Positions 7,072 through 9,827 of a stretch of 9,827 nucleotides of DNA are shown in pieces. A program made the position numbers and the translations under genes. A model generated the notes under the pieces. The model made no database searches and had not been told where the DNA came from. It worked only from the letters and a program-made list of their open reading frames with translations. Source of the stretch: an uncultured Armatimonadota bacterium (GTDB lineage: Bacteria > Armatimonadota > Armatimonadia > Armatimonadales > Armatimonadaceae); the NCBI GenBank assembly GCA_903924445.1, contig CAIYBQ010000154.1:1-9827 (forward strand), written 5' to 3'. Position 1 is the stretch's first letter; each line of letters begins with the position of its first letter.

Positions 7072-8235
7072 CTAAAGCCAGCGGTCGGCGAAGTCGAGAA
7101 AGGCTGCCCAGTCATCCGCTGTGACCGCATGGCTGCCGGCCCGCAGGAATGTTCCCTGACGCCCCAAGCTGACCTTTGCCTGCTCCACCGATGCCGGGAT
7201 ACCCGAGTCGTTCTTTCCAAGGAGCGCCCATGCTGGCTGCGCCGCACGGAGTGCTTCAAACTGGCCATCCGGGTTAGCCCACGTGTCCTGCACGGCATTG
7301 GAAATCAGGACAGGACGCGGCGCGATACAGGCAATCACGTGATGTTGGTCGAATGGCAGACGGTCGGTGGCATCTGAATAGGCCTTAAACTTTGCGTTGA
7401 ACCAGTGGGGGAAGCGCTTGTTGATGTCCGAGACCTTCTCACCGATGGCTCCCCGGCTTGGCGCCGCGCCGCCGCAACCACTTTGGTGAGGAATGACCAG
7501 CGCGATGCGCTCATCGGTGGCTCCCGCGAGCAGCGCAGCCTTGCCATTTCGGGAATGTCCCATGATCGCGATGCGCTTTCCGTTGACTTTTGTATCGGTG
7601 ACCAGATAGTCAACCGCCCGGTGGACACCCCAGGCCCATGCGGCGACGGAGCCACGGTTGATGGTCTGTTTAGGCTTCCCGGCGCTGCGGTCTTCCCAAG
7701 CTCGAATGCCGCCTTCGTGGTCGACACGGTCTTCATCGATGTCGGCGTAGCAAATGTGTGCAACCGCGTAGCCGCGCGCAATCGTCCGCTCAAGCTGCCA
7801 CCCAGCTGCAAGCGAGCCTCGCCCTTTACAGCTACCAAAGTTCCAGCCAGTACGCTCAGGAATGCGCACATCATCGGTCAGCGAATCGTTACCGCAAAAC
7901 CCCAGCGTCAGAAAGCACGGGACTTTCCCGCGGCGCTTGTTCGGTGTGAACAGAATGAGTTGGATGCTGGGTGGATCCGCGTCATCAAAGTGAATCCGTA
8001 CAATCCGGCAGGTTGCCGCGCCGCCGAGGGCATCCTTGAATTCGCTTGTGACTTCGAATGCCATGCCAGGTGGCGTCGCAGGGAGAGGGCCGTACATCTC
8101 ATCCTGAACCCGCTTGAGGATGTCCTTTCGGAAGCGCTTCCACTGCCCAGCAGTCTCAACCGGTTTGCCATTGAAGTCACGGAGGAGCTCAGGCAGCTGC
8201 ATCGAAAGACCGGGCTGGATCGCTTGTTCGGACAT
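7072..8235 (-). CDS. CE15 glucuronoyl-esterase-like alpha/beta hydrolase, apparently cytoplasmic
   Basis: The 387-residue serine hydrolase resembles carbohydrate esterase family 15, whose members cleave ester links between 4-O-methyl-glucuronic acid and lignin alcohols. The nucleophile elbow is GHSRNGK (226-232), giving Ser228; the SRxGK pattern is typical of CE15. IPHQSGCGGA (248-257), IAPRPVLI (304-311), QDTWANP (316-322, with Asp317 a candidate acid) and GSHAVT (367-372, His369) complete the pattern. The family N-terminal stretch (FRKDILKRVQDEMYG, 35-49) begins almost at once and there is no signal peptide. The only upstream in-frame codons run into a stop (TAG at 8247-8245, shared with the permease), so no longer start exists. 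TAGGAAAAACAAATG gives a good ribosome binding site. It is 9 bp downstream of the permease, so it is probably the last gene of the transporter operon. Other ester substrates are possible. Confidence 0.85.
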   Translation of the reverse strand: MSEQAIQPGLSMQLPELLRDFNGKPVETAGQWKRFRKDILKRVQDEMYGPLPATPPGMAFEVTSEFKDALGGAATCRIVRIHFDDADPPSIQLILFTPNKRRGKVPCFLTLGFCGNDSLTDDVRIPERTGWNFGSCKGRGSLAAGWQLERTIARGYAVAHICYADIDEDRVDHEGGIRAWEDRSAGKPKQTINRGSVAAWAWGVHRAVDYLVTDTKVNGKRIAIMGHSRNGKAALLAGATDERIALVIPHQSGCGGAAPSRGAIGEKVSDINKRFPHWFNAKFKAYSDATDRLPFDQHHVIACIAPRPVLISNAVQDTWANPDGQFEALRAAQPAWALLGKNDSGIPASVEQAKVSLGRQGTFLRAGSHAVTADDWAAFLDFADRWL

Positions 8236-8244
8236 TTGTTTTTC

Positions 8245-9177
8245 CTAGGCTGCGGACTTGCGGCGGGCCCACTGGTCGAACGCAACGGCTGCGAGAATCA
8301 GTGCGCCAATGTAGGCTTTCTGCAAAAACGGCTCGACACCGATCAGGTTGAGGCCATTACGGAGGAAGGCGACAAGCAGAACGCCAAGAATCGTGCCGCT
8401 GACACGCCCTTCGCCGCCCGAGAGGCTGGCGCCACCCACGACAACCGCTGTGACAACATCCAGCTCATAACCTTCCGCACTCGTTGGGTTTCCAGAACCC
8501 TGGCGCGCGGCTTCAACAAGCCCAGCGAAGCCAGCGAAGATTCCACCAAGGATGTACGTCCAGAGCAAAGTCTTATGCACTGGCACACCGCTGACACGGG
8601 CGGCTTCCGCATTTGAGCCAATTGCCTGCACGTAGCGACCAAACTTCGTAAAGTGCATCGCAAGCGCTACAAGGCCTGCAATCGCGACGGTCATGATGAG
8701 TGGCGTCGGGATGTTCAAGAGCTTGCCGCCGGCAAACTGCATAAATGCCTCAGGTGCGCCATCCACAGTGACACCTTTCGACAAGGAAAGGGCAGCCCCG
8801 CGCGCGATGAGCAGCATTCCAAGGGTGGCAATAAATGCCGGAATCCGTAGCTTTGTGACCAGGATTCCATTGATTGCACCCGCCACGCCGCCTGCCGCGA
8901 TTCCGGCGAGCATCGCAATGGGCACCGGGACCTTCATGTTGACCATTAAATGGACGCTGACCACGCCGCAAAATGCCATCACAGAGCCGACGGAGAGGTC
9001 GATACCGCCCCCAAGGATCACAATCGTCATCCCCATGGATGCAATCAGCAGCCAGGCGTTTTGCCCAACGATGTTGGTGATGTTATCCATGCTCCGGAAG
9101 GGAGCCGACTGGGATGCGAAGAAGAGGAACAGCAGTATCAGGGAGACGGCTGGGAGGAGGCGTTTTGCGAGTGTCAT
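8245..9177 (-). CDS. rbsC: ribose-type (CUT2) sugar ABC transporter permease
   Basis: This inner-membrane permease belongs to the CUT2 family, which imports ribose, xylose, galactose and other monosaccharides as a dimer with an RbsA-like ATPase and a periplasmic binding protein. At 310 residues it is close to full family length. The family landmarks are GGGIDLSVGSVMA (56-68), NGILVTKLRIPAFIATLGML (103-122), AIGSNAEAARVSGV (185-198) and the cytoplasmic coupling stretch GYELDVVTAVVVGGASLSGG (236-255), followed by EGR. Hydrophobic segments run throughout and the C-terminus is basic (RRKS). The ATG overlaps the ATPase stop (ATGA), so translation is coupled. The ribose label is by family resemblance only. 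The linked CE15 esterase hints at a uronic-acid or hemicellulose-derived sugar. Confidence 0.92.
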   Translation of the reverse strand: MTLAKRLLPAVSLILLFLFFASQSAPFRSMDNITNIVGQNAWLLIASMGMTIVILGGGIDLSVGSVMAFCGVVSVHLMVNMKVPVPIAMLAGIAAGGVAGAINGILVTKLRIPAFIATLGMLLIARGAALSLSKGVTVDGAPEAFMQFAGGKLLNIPTPLIMTVAIAGLVALAMHFTKFGRYVQAIGSNAEAARVSGVPVHKTLLWTYILGGIFAGFAGLVEAARQGSGNPTSAEGYELDVVTAVVVGGASLSGGEGRVSGTILGVLLVAFLRNGLNLIGVEPFLQKAYIGALILAAVAFDQWARRKSAA

Positions 9178-9827
9178 GAGTTGGCTTCCTGGTGTGGCTG
9201 GTCTGCCGTTTCGGTAGGGGCGATATCGCGCCCGGTCATCATCCAGTGGAGGACACGCTCAGGGGACGTATCCGCGCGGTTAATCACCGTGACAAGCTTT
9301 CCGTGGAACAAAATGGCGATGCGGTCGCTCATCCCTAGGAGCTCAGGAATTTCGGAGCTGACCAGAACAACGACGGAGCCCTTACGCGTCACATCGTTCA
9401 TCCGCTCGTAAATCTCAACCTTGCTGCCGACATCCACGCCGCGCGTCGGTTCATCGAACAGCAACACGGTGCTCTCCGCGTGCAGCCAGCGCCCTAGGAC
9501 GACCTTTTGTTGGTTGCCACCCGAGAGGTTGCCCACCGCATTTTCAGTGGATGGCGTCTTTACCGCTAGCGCTGAAACCTGCGTTTGTGTCGCCGCTCTG
9601 TCTGGACCGTGCAGCAGCCATGGACCCGGAGCAACCTTGTCCAGCCCTGCAAGCGTTGTGTTATGCCGAATTGGAAGCGCGAGCGCGAGGCCTGTCTTCT
9701 TGCGGTCCTCGGTTAGGAGGCCAACACCGGCACCGATGCAGACATGTGGGCCTTTTCCAAGGGGAACAGACTTTCCATCGATAGTGAGCGTTCCCGTGGA
9801 TGGCTCCAAACCAAAGAGAGTTCTCAG
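9174..9827 (-). CDS. rbsA: ribose-type sugar ABC transporter ATP-binding protein, C-terminal part (5' end outside window)
   Basis: About 217 residues of the second nucleotide-binding domain of an RbsA-type tandem ATPase are visible; the frame is open to the window edge (LRTLFGLEPSTG...). A full protein is about 500 residues, so the first domain is missing from view. Counting from the TTG at 9809, the sequence shows LTEDRKKTGL (32-41), the hallmark of CUT2 ATPases. The signature motif LSGGNQQK (95-102), Walker B with D-loop LLFDEPTRGVD (116-126) and SSEIPELLGMSDRIA (151-165) follow. It would power import by the permease encoded next. The periplasmic binding protein is expected to be encoded elsewhere, possibly upstream of the window edge. 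The C-terminal tail (ETADQPHQEANS) is variable. The stop shares bases with the permease start (ATGA). Confidence 0.93.
   Translation of the reverse strand: MRTLFGLEPSTGTLTIDGKSVPLGKGPHVCIGAGVGLLTEDRKKTGLALALPIRHNTTLAGLDKVAPGPWLLHGPDRAATQTQVSALAVKTPSTENAVGNLSGGNQQKVVLGRWLHAESTVLLFDEPTRGVDVGSKVEIYERMNDVTRKGSVVVLVSSEIPELLGMSDRIAILFHGKLVTVINRADTSPERVLHWMMTGRDIAPTETADQPHQEANS

Noticed and set aside
7405..8616. Long plus-strand open frame (403 codons) opposite the esterase and permease genes
   Set aside because: Its translation resembles no known family and has no membrane or catalytic pattern, while the minus strand encodes clear CE15 and RbsC motifs with coupled starts. It is an antisense shadow.
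8693..9217. Plus-strand open frame of 174 codons opposite the permease
   Set aside because: It lies antisense to well-supported rbsC sequence and its Ala/Pro/Ile-rich composition is what reverse-complemented membrane-protein codons give.

Overview
The window looks like part of a compact bacterial chromosome of moderate GC. The overall picture is a diderm (Gram-negative-type) bacterium. The reasons are a RecD-type helicase of the RecBCD class, a WaaL/Wzy-like O-antigen ligase-family membrane protein, a surface-glycan acyltransferase, and a CE15-type esterase next to a ribose-type ABC transporter. The phylum cannot be fixed from the sequence. A biomass-degrading lineage such as Armatimonadota, Verrucomicrobiota or Acidobacteriota would fit, but that is only an inference.

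Left part (1-2590, plus strand). A 5'-truncated recD gene runs into the window and ends in a GTGA stop/start overlap with a short open frame. That frame ends in an identical GTGA overlap with a complete gene for an uncharacterised two-TM protein with a PH-like tail. This gene in turn overlaps (ATGA) a 20-codon micro-ORF. The doubled junction is a 194-bp tandem duplication. Its first 79 bp (the recD 3' end plus the start of the next gene) are identical in both copies, while the remaining 115 bp have diverged to about two-thirds identity. The middle ORF is therefore a chimera: the head of the membrane-protein gene spliced in frame to the tail of recD.

Middle part (2624-7068). This is a surface-polysaccharide block. 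It holds an O-antigen ligase/polymerase-family membrane protein with an unusual soluble C-terminal domain (plus strand), then a convergent NoeA-like two-part protein (degenerate kinase-like N-terminus plus SAM methyltransferase, minus strand). Divergent from the latter, across a 95-bp intergenic region, is an OafA/ExoH-type membrane O-acyltransferase (plus strand). Together these would assemble and decorate an exported glycan.

Right part (7072-9827, minus strand). This is the 3' end of a sugar-uptake operon read right to left: ribose-type ABC ATPase (rbsA-like, truncated by the window edge), permease (rbsC-like, ATGA overlap), then a CE15 glucuronoyl-esterase-like hydrolase 9 bp downstream with a good ribosome binding site and no signal peptide. 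The arrangement suggests uptake of an esterified uronic-acid sugar followed by cytoplasmic de-esterification. No RNA genes, CRISPR arrays or insertion sequences were seen. The genes are packed very tightly: the two convergent gene pairs are separated by only 9 bp and 3 bp.
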